Positions 20,168 to 28,859 of a stretch of 56,363 bases of DNA are shown here, piece after piece; the stretch's first letter is position 1; each line of letters starts with the position of its first letter. The stretch comes from Hyphomicrobiaceae bacterium (GTDB taxonomy: Bacteria > Pseudomonadota > Alphaproteobacteria > Rhizobiales > Hyphomicrobiaceae). The stretch covers positions 1 through 56,363 of the forward strand of contig PKEY01000033.1 of the NCBI GenBank assembly GCA_002919265.1, read 5' to 3'. Both the position numbers and the translations under genes were made by a program. The notes under the pieces are model-generated. The model was not told the origin of the DNA. It ran no database searches and worked only from the letters and a program-made list of their open reading frames with translations.

Positions 20168-21196
20168 ATGCAAGCGCAACCAACAAATAACCAGACGTTT
20201 GCTGAAAGAATTGCTACTCCCCCTGCGCAGCCGCGCAGCTCTTCGGCCCTCTACCTGGGCACTTGGACTTTTTTGGGCACGGCTGCGGCGGCGTACATCT
20301 ACATGTTGCTGGCCCAACCGGAATGGGCTGCGCCTCTCACAACGCAGGCCCTGCGGTCTGAGGAAGTCAACCGCGAAACCCAGGTCGTGGAGCAGCTTAC
20401 AGAAGAGATTAGCGTCCTTCGGACGACCATCGCGAACTTGGAGCGCGAGCTTTCCGAGGTGAAGGAAGCGGCCGCGAAGCGGCCCGTTGCCATCATCAAC
20501 CGGCCGCAGACGACCGCAGAAGCTATTGAGCCGCAAGACCCCGAAGAGGACGAGCTGACTGAAAGCGCTGCGGTTTCAGTCCCCAGCCCAAGTGTTGCCC
20601 CGCCTGAGGTTGGCAGCGAGCCAAGTCACATTGCTTCAGCGCAACCCGTTACGCCAACGGTCCTGAACGCACCCAGGATAGAGCAAAGCCAGAGGCTGGA
20701 CGAGGCGGAAAGTGAGGACGAGGCCCCGGCAGAAGCAGTGGCTCCGCCACCGCCGGTGCGGAAAGTTACAGCCCGCACGGCAACCGCTGAGCCGGTGGCT
20801 CCGCCTCCGACGCGCACCGCCTCTCTCCCATCTCCCCAGGATGGCCCGCTGGCGCTGAAAATGGAGACGGGCAGCCTGCCGCCTCGCGAGCTCGAGATCA
20901 CCTTCGGCCCTCCGACAGTGACAGTCGCTTCGGAAGCCTACGCGATCCACCTCGACGCCGGGCCTTCGCTCGAAGCCCTGCGCCTGCGCTGGAGCCTGTT
21001 GGCTGAGCGCCACGCCAACACACTCGGCGATCTGGAACCGCGCTACGTGGTCTCGGGTCCACCGACGGCGCCCAACTACCAGCTGATCGCCGGCCCCATC
21101 ACCTCGGCAGAAGAAGCAAGCCGTGTTTGCGCCCTGCTTCGGGCAAGCCGCGTGCAGTGCACCGTAGGCGGGCCATTCGTCGGCGAAGCTCTTTGA
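20168..21196 (+). CDS. Single-pass membrane protein with coiled coil and SPOR-like C-terminus
   Basis: 342 residues with no close family that I recognise. Residues about 25-45 form one membrane helix (TWTFLGTAAAAYIYMLLA) after a polar, probably cytosolic N-terminus. Residues 60-105 are a coiled coil (QVVEQLTEEISVLRTTIANL). A long Glu/Pro/Ala-rich low-complexity stretch follows, then a C-terminal fold of about 85 residues (YAIHLDAGPSLEALRLRW ... NYQLIAGPITSAEEASRVCA) whose beta-alpha-beta pattern and closing GPF match a divergent SPOR domain. The topology resembles FtsN-type division proteins. The start at 20168 follows AGGG; the frame is open from 20030. It is divergent from glmU and has its own terminator. 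Confidence 0.75.
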   Translation: MQAQPTNNQTFAERIATPPAQPRSSSALYLGTWTFLGTAAAAYIYMLLAQPEWAAPLTTQALRSEEVNRETQVVEQLTEEISVLRTTIANLERELSEVKEAAAKRPVAIINRPQTTAEAIEPQDPEEDELTESAAVSVPSPSVAPPEVGSEPSHIASAQPVTPTVLNAPRIEQSQRLDEAESEDEAPAEAVAPPPPVRKVTARTATAEPVAPPPTRTASLPSPQDGPLALKMETGSLPPRELEITFGPPTVTVASEAYAIHLDAGPSLEALRLRWSLLAERHANTLGDLEPRYVVSGPPTAPNYQLIAGPITSAEEASRVCALLRASRVQCTVGGPFVGEAL

Positions 21197-21216
21197 AAAT
21201 CAGCGTTCCTATAACA

Positions 21217-21249
21217 GCCGCTCTTCGCGAAGTACGGAGCGGCCTTTTT
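21217..21249 (+). terminator. Rho-independent terminator after the SPOR-like gene
   Basis: GCCGCTC (21217-21223) and GAGCGGC (21237-21243) form a perfect 7-bp stem around a 13-nt loop, followed by CTTTTT. The stop codon of the plus-strand gene is 21 nt upstream. The malonyl-CoA decarboxylase gene ends on the other strand 25 nt further on. Confidence 0.85.
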
Positions 21250-21273
21250 GTGGGCCACTTGACTCAGCGAAGG

Positions 21274-22707
21274 TCAGCGGTCCGCAGGTTCGATGATTTC
21301 CACAATCTCGGGCTCACTGCCCGCCGTGCTGTCAGGCGGCGGCAACTGCCGAGGTTCCGGGCGTGCGACCTTCACCTTCGGCACGATCTTCAGCAGGTTG
21401 CGAACGCTCCGGGAGAGCGCCACAACGCCTTCGTTCGCGTAAGCCTCGTGATTCCGCTCGAACTCCTTGAGGTCGTAGCGGTAGTTCACCATGATGCTAT
21501 GGGACTCCCTGAGCCCTTTCGGCGACGTGTCCCCCAGCCAGTTGATCCTCTCGAGCCGTGCGCCGTTACCGAGGTGGAACCGGGCAACAGGATCGACAGG
21601 GCGGCCCTCTCCAGTCTTCGCGTTGACCAGATAGTGAGCGGCGAGAACTGTCAGCGGCGTTTCCAGCAGCTTCACCTGCTCCGCATCCTCAACCCAGCCG
21701 GGATCGCCCAGGACTTGCAGTGCCTGCCGCAGCTCCGGCGTAATGAGGCCGGTCTCATTCCGGATGAGCTCCTTGTCCAACCAGCGGGCGAACATCGGCA
21801 CAGGCGAGAGCGTGACGAACGTCTTGAGGGACGGCTGCTCGCGCGCCAGCTCTTCCACCACTTGTTTGATGAGGAAGTTGCCGAAGGAAATGCCGCGCAG
21901 GCCCTCCTGGCAGTTGGAGATGGAGTAGAAGACCGCTGTCGTCGGCTCGCCCGGCGTGCCAGCCTTCGGGGCCTCATCAAGTAAGCTTTTGATGCTTCTC
22001 GCCATATCGTCTGTCAGCGCCACCTCGACGAAGATCAGCGGCTCATCCACCAGCGACGGATGGAAGAAGGCAAAGCAGCGGCGGTCAGCCGGATCGAGGC
22101 GGCGGCGCAGGTCATCCCAACCCTTGATCTCATGCACCGCTTCGTAGGCGATGATCTTCTCGAGGATCGCGGCGGGCGTCTGCCAGTCGATGCGGCGCAG
22201 CACCAAGAAGCCCCGGTTGAACCAGGAATAAAGGAGATGGCGCAGGTCGATATCGACCACATTCAACGAGGGATCCTCTGGGAGCATGCCCAGCAGGTCT
22301 CGCCGCATGGCCACGATTTCGCCCGTGGCGCCCGGGGCGAGGTTGAGCCTGCGGAAAAACTCCTGCCGCGGACTTTCTACTGCCGACTGAAGTTTCGACA
22401 GCCGCTCCGGCGATGGGTCTGATACATACGCGGAGGCAGCCTCAAGAACGGTCTCCTGTCGCGGCTGCATTGAAGTGGCCAAGAACTGGAAGAACGCGTG
22501 CTTTTGCTGCCTCGTGAGCCCCCGGTAGATTTCCAGAATTTGGCGGGCCATGGCCACGCCCGACGCCTCGCCGCGCACGGAGACCAGGGCCTTTGCCAGT
22601 TCCGCGATATCCTTGCTCGCGTCACCGCTTCGAGCCGTCCAAGGCAGGAGTTGCCGACCCTGGTCGGCGATAGTGTTCAGCAGCTCTTGCAGAAAAGAGA
22701 CGTTCAC
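21274..22707 (-). CDS. Malonyl-CoA decarboxylase
   Basis: Converts malonyl-CoA to acetyl-CoA and CO2. After a helical N-terminal domain (to about residue 150), the catalytic GNAT-like domain is clear: VFYSISNCQEGLRGISFGNF contains the conserved serine region, and ARFHLGNGARLERINW the catalytic His region known from the eukaryotic enzyme. I chose a GTG at 22707, 6 nt after AAAGGA, giving 477 residues; an ATG at 22737 would add 10 residues. It is divergent from the metallohydrolase gene with about 106 bp between starts. Likely role: recycling of malonyl-CoA or growth on malonate; no malonate transporter or ligase is adjacent. Confidence 0.92.
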   Translation of the reverse strand: MNVSFLQELLNTIADQGRQLLPWTARSGDASKDIAELAKALVSVRGEASGVAMARQILEIYRGLTRQQKHAFFQFLATSMQPRQETVLEAASAYVSDPSPERLSKLQSAVESPRQEFFRRLNLAPGATGEIVAMRRDLLGMLPEDPSLNVVDIDLRHLLYSWFNRGFLVLRRIDWQTPAAILEKIIAYEAVHEIKGWDDLRRRLDPADRRCFAFFHPSLVDEPLIFVEVALTDDMARSIKSLLDEAPKAGTPGEPTTAVFYSISNCQEGLRGISFGNFLIKQVVEELAREQPSLKTFVTLSPVPMFARWLDKELIRNETGLITPELRQALQVLGDPGWVEDAEQVKLLETPLTVLAAHYLVNAKTGEGRPVDPVARFHLGNGARLERINWLGDTSPKGLRESHSIMVNYRYDLKEFERNHEAYANEGVVALSRSVRNLLKIVPKVKVARPEPRQLPPPDSTAGSEPEIVEIIEPADR

Positions 22708-22813
22708 TGTCGATCCTTTTTTGCCGTTGACCAGCATGGCGGCTTGCCACTCGACGGGGATGACGCGACCATCGCCTCCCACCCAGAACTAAAGATAACT
22801 CCGAGGAAACGCC

Positions 22814-23611
22814 ATGGCCGAAACATACGAAGTCCTAGCACTTAAGTATGGAACGCATGCTAACAGATCACGGGCAGACAATTTCCTGATGCCCGATGAC
22901 CACGCCAGTCCGCACCCCATCGACTACTTCGTGTGGCTCATCCGAAACGAGCGGCGGACGATCCTGGTCGATACCGGTTTCAGCCATGCCGAGGCCAAGG
23001 AGCGGGGGCGTGTCCTACAACATGAACCGCGAGACCTGCTGAAACATATCGGCATTGAAGCCGAAACGATTGATACCGTCATCGTCACGCACCTCCACTA
23101 CGACCACGCCGGCACCCTGGAGCACTTCCCCGCCGCGACTTTCCATCTGCAAGAAGCAGAAATGGCCTACGCCACAGGCCGTTGCATGTGCGATGAAATC
23201 TTGCGCCGCCCGTTCACGGCCGAGCACGTCTGCCAAATGGTGCGGAAAGTCTATTCGGGGCGGGTTCGGTTCCATGACGGCGACGGGGAGATCGCACCGG
23301 GCATCACCGTCCACAAGGTACCGGGACACAGCAAAGGGCTGCAATGCGTGCGGGTGCTGACCCAGTCCGGCTGGGTGGTTCTCGCTTCAGACGCCACTCA
23401 TCTTTACGAGAACTTCGAACGCCGGCACCCCTTCCCCATCGTCGTCGACATCGAGGCGATGCTGAGATCCTACGATCGGCTGGAAGCGCTCGCCACCTCA
23501 CGTCGGCATATCGTGCCCGGCCACGATCCCCTGGTGTTGAAACGCTATCCGCCGCTTGATGAAAGGACGCAGGGGATCGTCCATCGGCTGGACGTCCCCC
23601 GCACCGATTAG
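22814..23611 (+). CDS. N-acyl homoserine lactonase-type metallo-beta-lactamase-fold hydrolase
   Basis: 265 residues of the metallo-beta-lactamase fold. The di-zinc signature HLHYDH is at 93-98, with further ligands H172 (PGHSKG), D193 (LASDAT) and H237 (VPGHDP). This arrangement is the one described for AHL lactonases of the AiiA/AttM group, which open the homoserine lactone ring. Without biochemical data another lactone or ester substrate is equally possible. The ATG is preceded by GAGGAA. The gene is divergent from malonyl-CoA decarboxylase and converges on the lyase gene, 16 bp away, so it could act on an organic-acid lactone in the same catabolic area; that is inference. No luxI/luxR is nearby. 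Confidence 0.82.
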   Translation: MAETYEVLALKYGTHANRSRADNFLMPDDHASPHPIDYFVWLIRNERRTILVDTGFSHAEAKERGRVLQHEPRDLLKHIGIEAETIDTVIVTHLHYDHAGTLEHFPAATFHLQEAEMAYATGRCMCDEILRRPFTAEHVCQMVRKVYSGRVRFHDGDGEIAPGITVHKVPGHSKGLQCVRVLTQSGWVVLASDATHLYENFERRHPFPIVVDIEAMLRSYDRLEALATSRRHIVPGHDPLVLKRYPPLDERTQGIVHRLDVPRTD

Positions 23612-23627
23612 AAGGCGCTGAAAAGCC

Positions 23628-24584
23628 TCAGGCGCAGGCCGCCACCTCAGGTGGCAAACCCCGGGTGTTCTCGCCGAAGCCCGCCAGCGCGCGTTGGCGC
23701 GACACTGTCCGCACGCGGCCACCGGCTTGTGAAGGCGCCACGGCCTGCACCATGTCGGCGGCTTCGAGCAGCTTGGCGAAATCGATGCCGGTCGAAATGC
23801 CCATGTGCTCGAACGCGAACACCAGGTCCTCTGTCGCTGTATTACCGGTGGCGCCCGGCGCGAACGGACATCCGCCGAGCCCGGCGGCAGCGCCGTCGAT
23901 GATCCGCACGCCCGCTTCGTAGGCGGCAATGGCGTTCGCCACCCCCAGGTTGTATGTGTCATGTCCGTGGAAGGAGAACTGGACCTTGTCGCTGCCGTAG
24001 TTCCGGACGAGGGTCGAGAACAGACCGCGCACGTGGTTCGGCGCGGCACGCCCCGTGGTGTCCGCGATCGAGATTTCGAGCTCGTCCACGATCTTCAGCA
24101 CCCGCTCGACACAGGCGATAACGCGAGCCTCGGGCGTCCGCCCCTCGAACGGGCAGTCGAAGCTGGTGGCAAGGGCGAATCTCAGCTTCAGCCCCTCGCC
24201 CTGCTCCTTCCAGGCTTCCTCGAAGTCCGCGAAGCTCTGGTCGACGGAGCGGCGCACGTTCGACTGGTTGTGGCTCTCGCTGACCGAAAGGACCCAGCAC
24301 ACCTCCTTTACGCCGGCCGCCTTCGCAAGCTCCAGTCCCTTCCGGTTCGGCACGAGAACGTGCGTGCGCAGCGTCGCCGGCAGGCGGGCGCGCTTCAAAA
24401 CCTCGGCCGTATCCGCCATCTGGGGAATGGCCTTCGGACTGACGAACGAGCCGATCTCCATGCGCGGCACGCCAGTCGCGGCCAAGGCCTCGACGATTTT
24501 GATTTTTGTTTCGGTCGGGATGAACTCCTTGACCGACTGGAAGCCGTCGCGGGGCGCGACCTCGACTATGGTAACCTGGCTCAT
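23628..24584 (-). CDS. Hydroxymethylglutaryl-CoA lyase-type enzyme
   Basis: TIM-barrel lyase of the HMGL-like family, 318 residues. Expected residues are present: R12-D13 in VAPRDGFQ, FHGHDT with H206/H208, and the loop GLGGCPFAPGATGN with the catalytic Cys239 and metal-binding Asn248. HMG-CoA lyase yields acetoacetate and acetyl-CoA, classically at the end of leucine degradation; related enzymes cleave other 3-hydroxy-3-methyl-acyl-CoAs. No other leucine-degradation genes are here. The ATG overlaps the stop of the upstream CoA-transferase by 4 bp, so the two are translationally coupled, implying that the transferase makes the lyase's CoA-ester substrate. Confidence 0.9.
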   Translation of the reverse strand: MSQVTIVEVAPRDGFQSVKEFIPTETKIKIVEALAATGVPRMEIGSFVSPKAIPQMADTAEVLKRARLPATLRTHVLVPNRKGLELAKAAGVKEVCWVLSVSESHNQSNVRRSVDQSFADFEEAWKEQGEGLKLRFALATSFDCPFEGRTPEARVIACVERVLKIVDELEISIADTTGRAAPNHVRGLFSTLVRNYGSDKVQFSFHGHDTYNLGVANAIAAYEAGVRIIDGAAAGLGGCPFAPGATGNTATEDLVFAFEHMGISTGIDFAKLLEAADMVQAVAPSQAGGRVRTVSRQRALAGFGENTRGLPPEVAACA

Positions 24585-25804
24585 ACGATTCCCTTTTCCT
24601 GAAGCTCCGCCAGCTTGGCCGGAGAGTAGCCGAGGAGCTGCTCGTAAACTTCGCGATTATGGTAGCCGATCGGCGGGCCAGCCCAACGGATTTGCGTGTC
24701 GCGATCAAGCCCTTGCACCATAGGCACGACACCCGGGTGGAGCACTGAACCCAGCTGCGGATCCTGCACCGTTGTCACCATATGGCGGGCGCGGAACTGC
24801 TGGTCACTCGCGACGTCGGCAATTGTATAGATCTTGGTGGCGGGAATGTTGGCCGCTTCCAGCTGCTCCAAAGCCTCCTGCGGTGTCAGGGTCCGGGTCC
24901 ACTCGGCAATAATGGCATCGAGCTCCGCCATATGTTCGACGCGGCCGCGATTATCCTTGAAACGCGGATCGTCGGCGAGCTCCGGCTTTCCCATCACCCG
25001 GCACAACGCGGCAAACAACGGATCGGAATTGGCTGCAATCAGCAACCACGTTCCGTCCTTGCACGGATAGGCGTTGGTCGGCGCTGCAGTGTTGATGGCT
25101 GAGCCCATCGGTTCCCGAATCTTGCCGGTGAGGCCATATTCAGGCAGCGCACCTTCCAAAAGGGATAGCACCGCCTCGCCCAGCGCCACGTCGATGACGC
25201 GCGCCTCTTTCGCACCTGTGCTCCGCTGATCGAGAACGGCGGCAAGTGCCCCAACGGCCCCATAAAGCCCCGCGACGCTGTCCCCCAGGCTGACGCCCGC
25301 GCGCGGCGGCGGCAAATCAGTCACGTTTTTCGGATACCCGCCCAGATACCGAAGCCCGCCTTTTGCTTCTCCGATCACGCCAAATCCGGATTTGTGGGCA
25401 TCAGGCCCGGTCTGCCCGTAACCGGAAATCCTGACCAAAACGATGCCGGGGCGCGCTTCGGCAAGCTGGTCTGGCCCCAGGCCCCATTTCTCAAGCTGCC
25501 CGGGCCGGAAATTTTCAACGACGACATCACACCTCTTCACGAGGTCGAGAACGATCTCGCGCCCTTCCGGTTTGCGCACGTCAAGAGTCACGCACCGCTT
25601 GTTTCGCCCATGCACGCTCCACCAGATGGACTGCCCATTGGCCTGCATGCCCCATCCGCGGACCGGATCGCCACCCGGTGGCTCAACCTTGATCACATCG
25701 GCGCCGAGATCGGCAAGCACGCGCGTGCAGAAGGGCGCGGCGATGAAATGACCAAGCTCCAGAACGCGTAGCTCTCTGAGCAACGGCTCACTCGACACGG
25801 ACAA
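24581..25804 (-). CDS. Class III (CaiB/BaiF) acyl-CoA transferase
   Basis: 407-residue CoA-transferase of the formyl-CoA transferase type. Family features: VLELGHFIAAPFCTRVLADLGADVIKVEPP at the N-terminus (start of the Rossmann-like core), the VVENFRPG motif, and the catalytic aspartate D175 in GVSLGDSVAGLYGA, which forms the acyl-anhydride. Close relatives include succinyl-CoA:glutarate/HMG CoA-transferases, so a dicarboxylate substrate is likely but not provable. The start is a TTG at 25804, 5 nt after AGGAAG; a GTG two codons in is the alternative. Coupled by 4-bp overlap to the lyase gene. Confidence 0.9.
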   Translation of the reverse strand: MSVSSEPLLRELRVLELGHFIAAPFCTRVLADLGADVIKVEPPGGDPVRGWGMQANGQSIWWSVHGRNKRCVTLDVRKPEGREIVLDLVKRCDVVVENFRPGQLEKWGLGPDQLAEARPGIVLVRISGYGQTGPDAHKSGFGVIGEAKGGLRYLGGYPKNVTDLPPPRAGVSLGDSVAGLYGAVGALAAVLDQRSTGAKEARVIDVALGEAVLSLLEGALPEYGLTGKIREPMGSAINTAAPTNAYPCKDGTWLLIAANSDPLFAALCRVMGKPELADDPRFKDNRGRVEHMAELDAIIAEWTRTLTPQEALEQLEAANIPATKIYTIADVASDQQFRARHMVTTVQDPQLGSVLHPGVVPMVQGLDRDTQIRWAGPPIGYHNREVYEQLLGYSPAKLAELQEKGIV

Positions 25805-25834
25805 GTCAGCTTCCTTTCACGTTTGACGCCAACT

Positions 25835-25849
25835 CCCGGAATTACCGGG
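25835..25849. promoter_or_regulatory. Short inverted repeat upstream of the CoA-transferase gene
   Basis: CCCGG-AATTA-CCGGG lies 31-45 bp upstream of the TTG start, in the divergent region shared with the tauA-type operon. Position suits an operator or promoter-proximal site. It is too short to call on its own. Confidence 0.25.
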
Positions 25850-26071
25850 TGAAATTCGAGCAAGACATAGACAAACGCCAGGCAGGTTGCCAGCCATTCG
25901 GGCAATCGGAATGAAAGTCTCCACAATCGCTTGTTTCCGCTGCGCAAGGTGCTTTAGGATCGCAGGTGTTGCAGCAAACGGAACAACAGGGATCAGAACA
26001 CAAAACCATGAGTTGTTTCGTCGGCGTCCTGCGTGGCTGCTGAGACTTCGAAGAGGCGATGGGAGGACGGC

Positions 26072-27085
26072 ATGAAAAGTGCATTGCTGGCGCTGCCGTT
26101 GGCGCTGAGTTTGGGATTAGCAAGTGCATACGCCCAAACCAAAGAGGTAACCTTCGGTCACCAGGACATGATCGTGCCGATGCGCGCGCTCATGGCCTCA
26201 GGCGAACTCGAAAAAGCAACCGGTTATAAAATTAATTGGAAAATGATTGCGGGCGGTGGCGAGGTCATCAAGGCGATGGCTTCCGGCCAGGTACCCATTG
26301 GCGAAGTCGGCTCTAGCCCCGCCACAGCGGCCATCGCCCAAGGCATGGATGTGCAAATCATCTACATTCTCGATGACATCGGAAACGCCGAGCAGCTTGT
26401 TGCGCGCAACGGCACGGGTATCAACTCTGTACAGGATTTGAAGGGCAAGAAAGTAGCCACTCCTTTCGTCTCGACTACTCACTATCACTTGCTCGCGGCC
26501 CTTGAAGACGCCGGAGTCAATCCGAAGGAAGTCGAAATTCTGAACCTGCGGCCACCAGAGATCGCGGCAGCATGGGAACGCGGCGACATCGATGCGGCAT
26601 TCGTCTGGAATCCTGTTCTCGCCAGGATCAAGGGCAACGGCAAGGTTATCATTTCGTCCGGTGATCTCGCCAAAAAAGGCAAGCCGACGTTCGATGCCAT
26701 CATGGTCAACCGGGCGTGGGCGGAGCAAAACAAGGAGTTCGTGACGAAGTTCATCGCGGCCATTGCAAAGGCCGACGCCGATTACGTCGCAAACAAGGAC
26801 AAGTGGACACCTGACTCACCGATGGTGCAGGCGACGGCAAAGGTCGTCGGCGCCAAGCCTGAGGACGTGCCGGCGGCGATGGCGGATTACAATTTCCCCT
26901 CCGCCGCAGAACAGGCATCGAGTGCATGGCTCGGCGGCGGCAAGGATAGCGTCGTTGCCAAGGCAATTCTGGATACGGCGAAGTTCCTCAAAGATCAGGG
27001 ACGCATTACGGAGCTTCCGAGCAATCCTGAGAATTTCGTGAATCCTGAATTTGTTGCCGCTGCTGCGGCGACAGTGAAAAATTAG
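26072..27085 (+). CDS. tauA: Taurine/sulfonate ABC transporter substrate-binding protein
   Basis: Periplasmic binding protein of 337 residues. A signal peptide (MKSALLALPLALSLGLASAYA, cleaved before Q) is followed by a type II binding fold. It aligns by eye with E. coli TauA along its length: ASGQVPIGEVGSSPATAA, then VATPFVSTTHYHLLAALEDAG, LRPPEIAAAWERGDIDAAFVW and AILDTAKFLKDQG. The ATG at 26072 has a strong GGGAGG 5 nt upstream. The coding sequence looks less GC-rich than its neighbours (e.g. AAAATTAATTGGAAAATG), perhaps from transfer or high expression. tauD, tpa or xsc are not in the window, so the sulfonate would be degraded by enzymes encoded elsewhere. Confidence 0.9.
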   Translation: MKSALLALPLALSLGLASAYAQTKEVTFGHQDMIVPMRALMASGELEKATGYKINWKMIAGGGEVIKAMASGQVPIGEVGSSPATAAIAQGMDVQIIYILDDIGNAEQLVARNGTGINSVQDLKGKKVATPFVSTTHYHLLAALEDAGVNPKEVEILNLRPPEIAAAWERGDIDAAFVWNPVLARIKGNGKVIISSGDLAKKGKPTFDAIMVNRAWAEQNKEFVTKFIAAIAKADADYVANKDKWTPDSPMVQATAKVVGAKPEDVPAAMADYNFPSAAEQASSAWLGGGKDSVVAKAILDTAKFLKDQGRITELPSNPENFVNPEFVAAAAATVKN

Positions 27086-27093
27086 GCGAAACG

Positions 27094-27133
27094 GAATTCG
27101 GGCTCGGATAATCCGGGCCCAATTCGATTTTTT
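27094..27133 (+). terminator. Terminator-like hairpin between tauA and tauB
   Basis: GAATTCGGGCTCGG (27094-27107) and CCGGGCCCAATTC (27113-27125) pair over about 12 bp with one bulged C and one G-T wobble around an ATAAT loop, followed two bases later by six Ts (27128-27133). It begins 8 nt after the tauA stop. Likely partial termination or 3'-end protection that keeps binding-protein mRNA in excess over the membrane components. Confidence 0.75.
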
Positions 27134-27159
27134 GGGGTGGAGAAAAACACGAGGACTTC

Positions 27160-27948
27160 GTGCCAAAGCTCGAAGTACGCGATCTTTGCGTCCGCTATCA
27201 AACCGCCTCGGGCATTGTCGAGGCTCTGTCCAACGTCAATCTCACCATCAACGATCGGGAATTTGTCGTCGCCATTGGCGCTTCGGGTTGCGGAAAAACA
27301 ACTCTGCTTTCCGTCATCGCCGGTTTTCTTACGCCGTCCGAGGGAGAAGTCAGGCTGGACGGCAAACCCGTGACAGGTCCGGGCGCGGACCGCGGCGTCG
27401 TCTTCCAGCGCCATGCGCTGATGCCCTGGCTCAACGTTCTCGACAATGTGGCCTTCGGGCTGAAAATGCGGGGCCTTTCGCGACAGGCGCGATACGCAAT
27501 AGCGCGGGAAAAACTTGCACTGGTTGGGCTCGCCGATTTCGAAAGCAAGATGATTTACGAGCTTTCGGGCGGCATGCAGCAGCGCGTGGGGATTGCGCGG
27601 GCGCTGGCTTCCGATCCCGAGGTCTTGCTGATGGACGAGCCCCTCGGCGCGCTCGATGCGCTCACCCGTGAGCAGGTGCAGGAGCTGATCCTCGACGTCT
27701 GGCATCGCACGGGAAAAATGGTCTTTTTCATTACCCATTCCGTCGAGGAAGCCATTTTTCTGGCAACCCGGCTCATCGTGATGACGCCGCGACCGGGCAA
27801 GATCGAGAAAGTTTACGAGCTCGATTTCTGCCATCGCTACATCGCGACCCGCGATGCGCGCGCTGTCAAATCAAGTCCTGACTTCATCAGAATGCGTGAG
27901 GAAGTGCTCGGCGAAATTCAACGTCGCGAAGCGCTCTCAACCGTCTAA
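27160..27948 (+). CDS. tauB: Taurine/sulfonate ABC transporter ATP-binding protein
   Basis: 262-residue ABC ATPase of the nitrate/sulfonate/taurine group. Walker [11 protein letters not shown]-loop [17 protein letters not shown], signature [16 protein letters not shown], Walker [15 protein letters not shown] and switch His ITHSVEEA are all present, so it should be active. The start is a GTG at 27160 with GAGGA 5 nt upstream. It follows tauA across a terminator-like hairpin and precedes tauC by 27 bp. Confidence 0.93.
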   Translation: MPKLEVRDLCVRYQTASGIVEALSNVNLTINDREFVVAIGASGCGKTTLLSVIAGFLTPSEGEVRLDGKPVTGPGADRGVVFQRHALMPWLNVLDNVAFGLKMRGLSRQARYAIAREKLALVGLADFESKMIYELSGGMQQRVGIARALASDPEVLLMDEPLGALDALTREQVQELILDVWHRTGKMVFFITHSVEEAIFLATRLIVMTPRPGKIEKVYELDFCHRYIATRDARAVKSSPDFIRMREEVLGEIQRREALSTV

Positions 27949-27975
27949 CAGCCTCGGAATGCCGGAGTTCTTTGA

Positions 27976-28845
27976 ATGACGCACGTAACCGAGCTGGAAA
28001 CCGAAGCCAGTCGACCGCTGACACCGGTTGCGCCGCGCGCCAACGGCCGCGTGCGCACGAGCCGCTATCGCGTGCTCGGTGAAGGCTCGACGCTGACGCT
28101 CAGCATCTTGAGCATCGCCTGCATGCTGGGGCTGTGGTGGCTTGCGACGAACATGGGCTGGATTCGCCCGCTTTTTCTGCCGAAACCGCAGGCCATTTGG
28201 TCCGCATTTCAGCAAGCCGTCGCCGGCGATCTCGATAACCACACACTGTGGGTGCACTTCTTTTGGAGCATGTACCGCGTTTTCTCGGCGTTCGCGCTGG
28301 CGGTCGTGATCGGGATTCCGGTTGGCATTGCGATGGGCGTATCGCGCATTGCGCGCGGCATCTTCGATCCGCCCATTGAATTCTACCGGCCTCTGCCACC
28401 CCTCGCCTATCTGCCGCTGATGATCATCTGGTTCGGCATTGGCGAGCAGTCGAAAATCATGCTGCTGTTCCTCGCCATTTTCGCGCCTGTTGCCCTGTCA
28501 GCACGCGCGGGAGTGCGTTCGGTGAGCCAGGAGCAGATTCAGGCGGCCCTTTCCATGGGGGCGAGCCAGGCGCAGGTCATCCGTCACGTCGTCCTGCCGG
28601 CGGCGCTGCCGGAAATTCTGGTCGGACTGCGCATCGGTATGGGCGTCGGCTGGACGACCCTCGTGGCCGCGGAAATGGTCGCTGCGGACGCAGGCCTGGG
28701 CAAAATGGTCTACAACGCCTCCAACTTCCTACGCACTGACGTGGTCATCCTCGGCATCGTTGCCATCGGCTTCATGGCGTATGTGTTCGAGATGGTGATG
28801 CGTTTTCTCGAACGCCTGCTGGTGCCGTGGAAAGGGAAAGTCTGA
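27976..28845 (+). CDS. tauC: Taurine/sulfonate ABC transporter permease
   Basis: 289-residue inner-membrane permease of the BPD type. After a polar N-terminus of about 40 residues, around six hydrophobic helices follow. The coupling-helix EAA motif is seen in AALSMGASQAQVIRHVVLPAALPEILVGLR, followed by GWTTLVAAEMVAADAGLGKMV, typical of TauC/SsuC. It ends 14 bp before the converging XRE-type regulator gene. The amino-terminal end (TELETEASRPLTPV) matches the short cytosolic tail of the family. Confidence 0.92.
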   Translation: MTHVTELETEASRPLTPVAPRANGRVRTSRYRVLGEGSTLTLSILSIACMLGLWWLATNMGWIRPLFLPKPQAIWSAFQQAVAGDLDNHTLWVHFFWSMYRVFSAFALAVVIGIPVGIAMGVSRIARGIFDPPIEFYRPLPPLAYLPLMIIWFGIGEQSKIMLLFLAIFAPVALSARAGVRSVSQEQIQAALSMGASQAQVIRHVVLPAALPEILVGLRIGMGVGWTTLVAAEMVAADAGLGKMVYNASNFLRTDVVILGIVAIGFMAYVFEMVMRFLERLLVPWKGKV

Positions 28846-28859
28846 GGCCTGCTTTGAAG

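Noticed and set aside
22814-23611. Quorum-quenching system
   Set aside because: The hydrolase has the AHL-lactonase metal motif, but no luxI/luxR or other signalling gene is near and the motif is shared by lactonases of other substrates.
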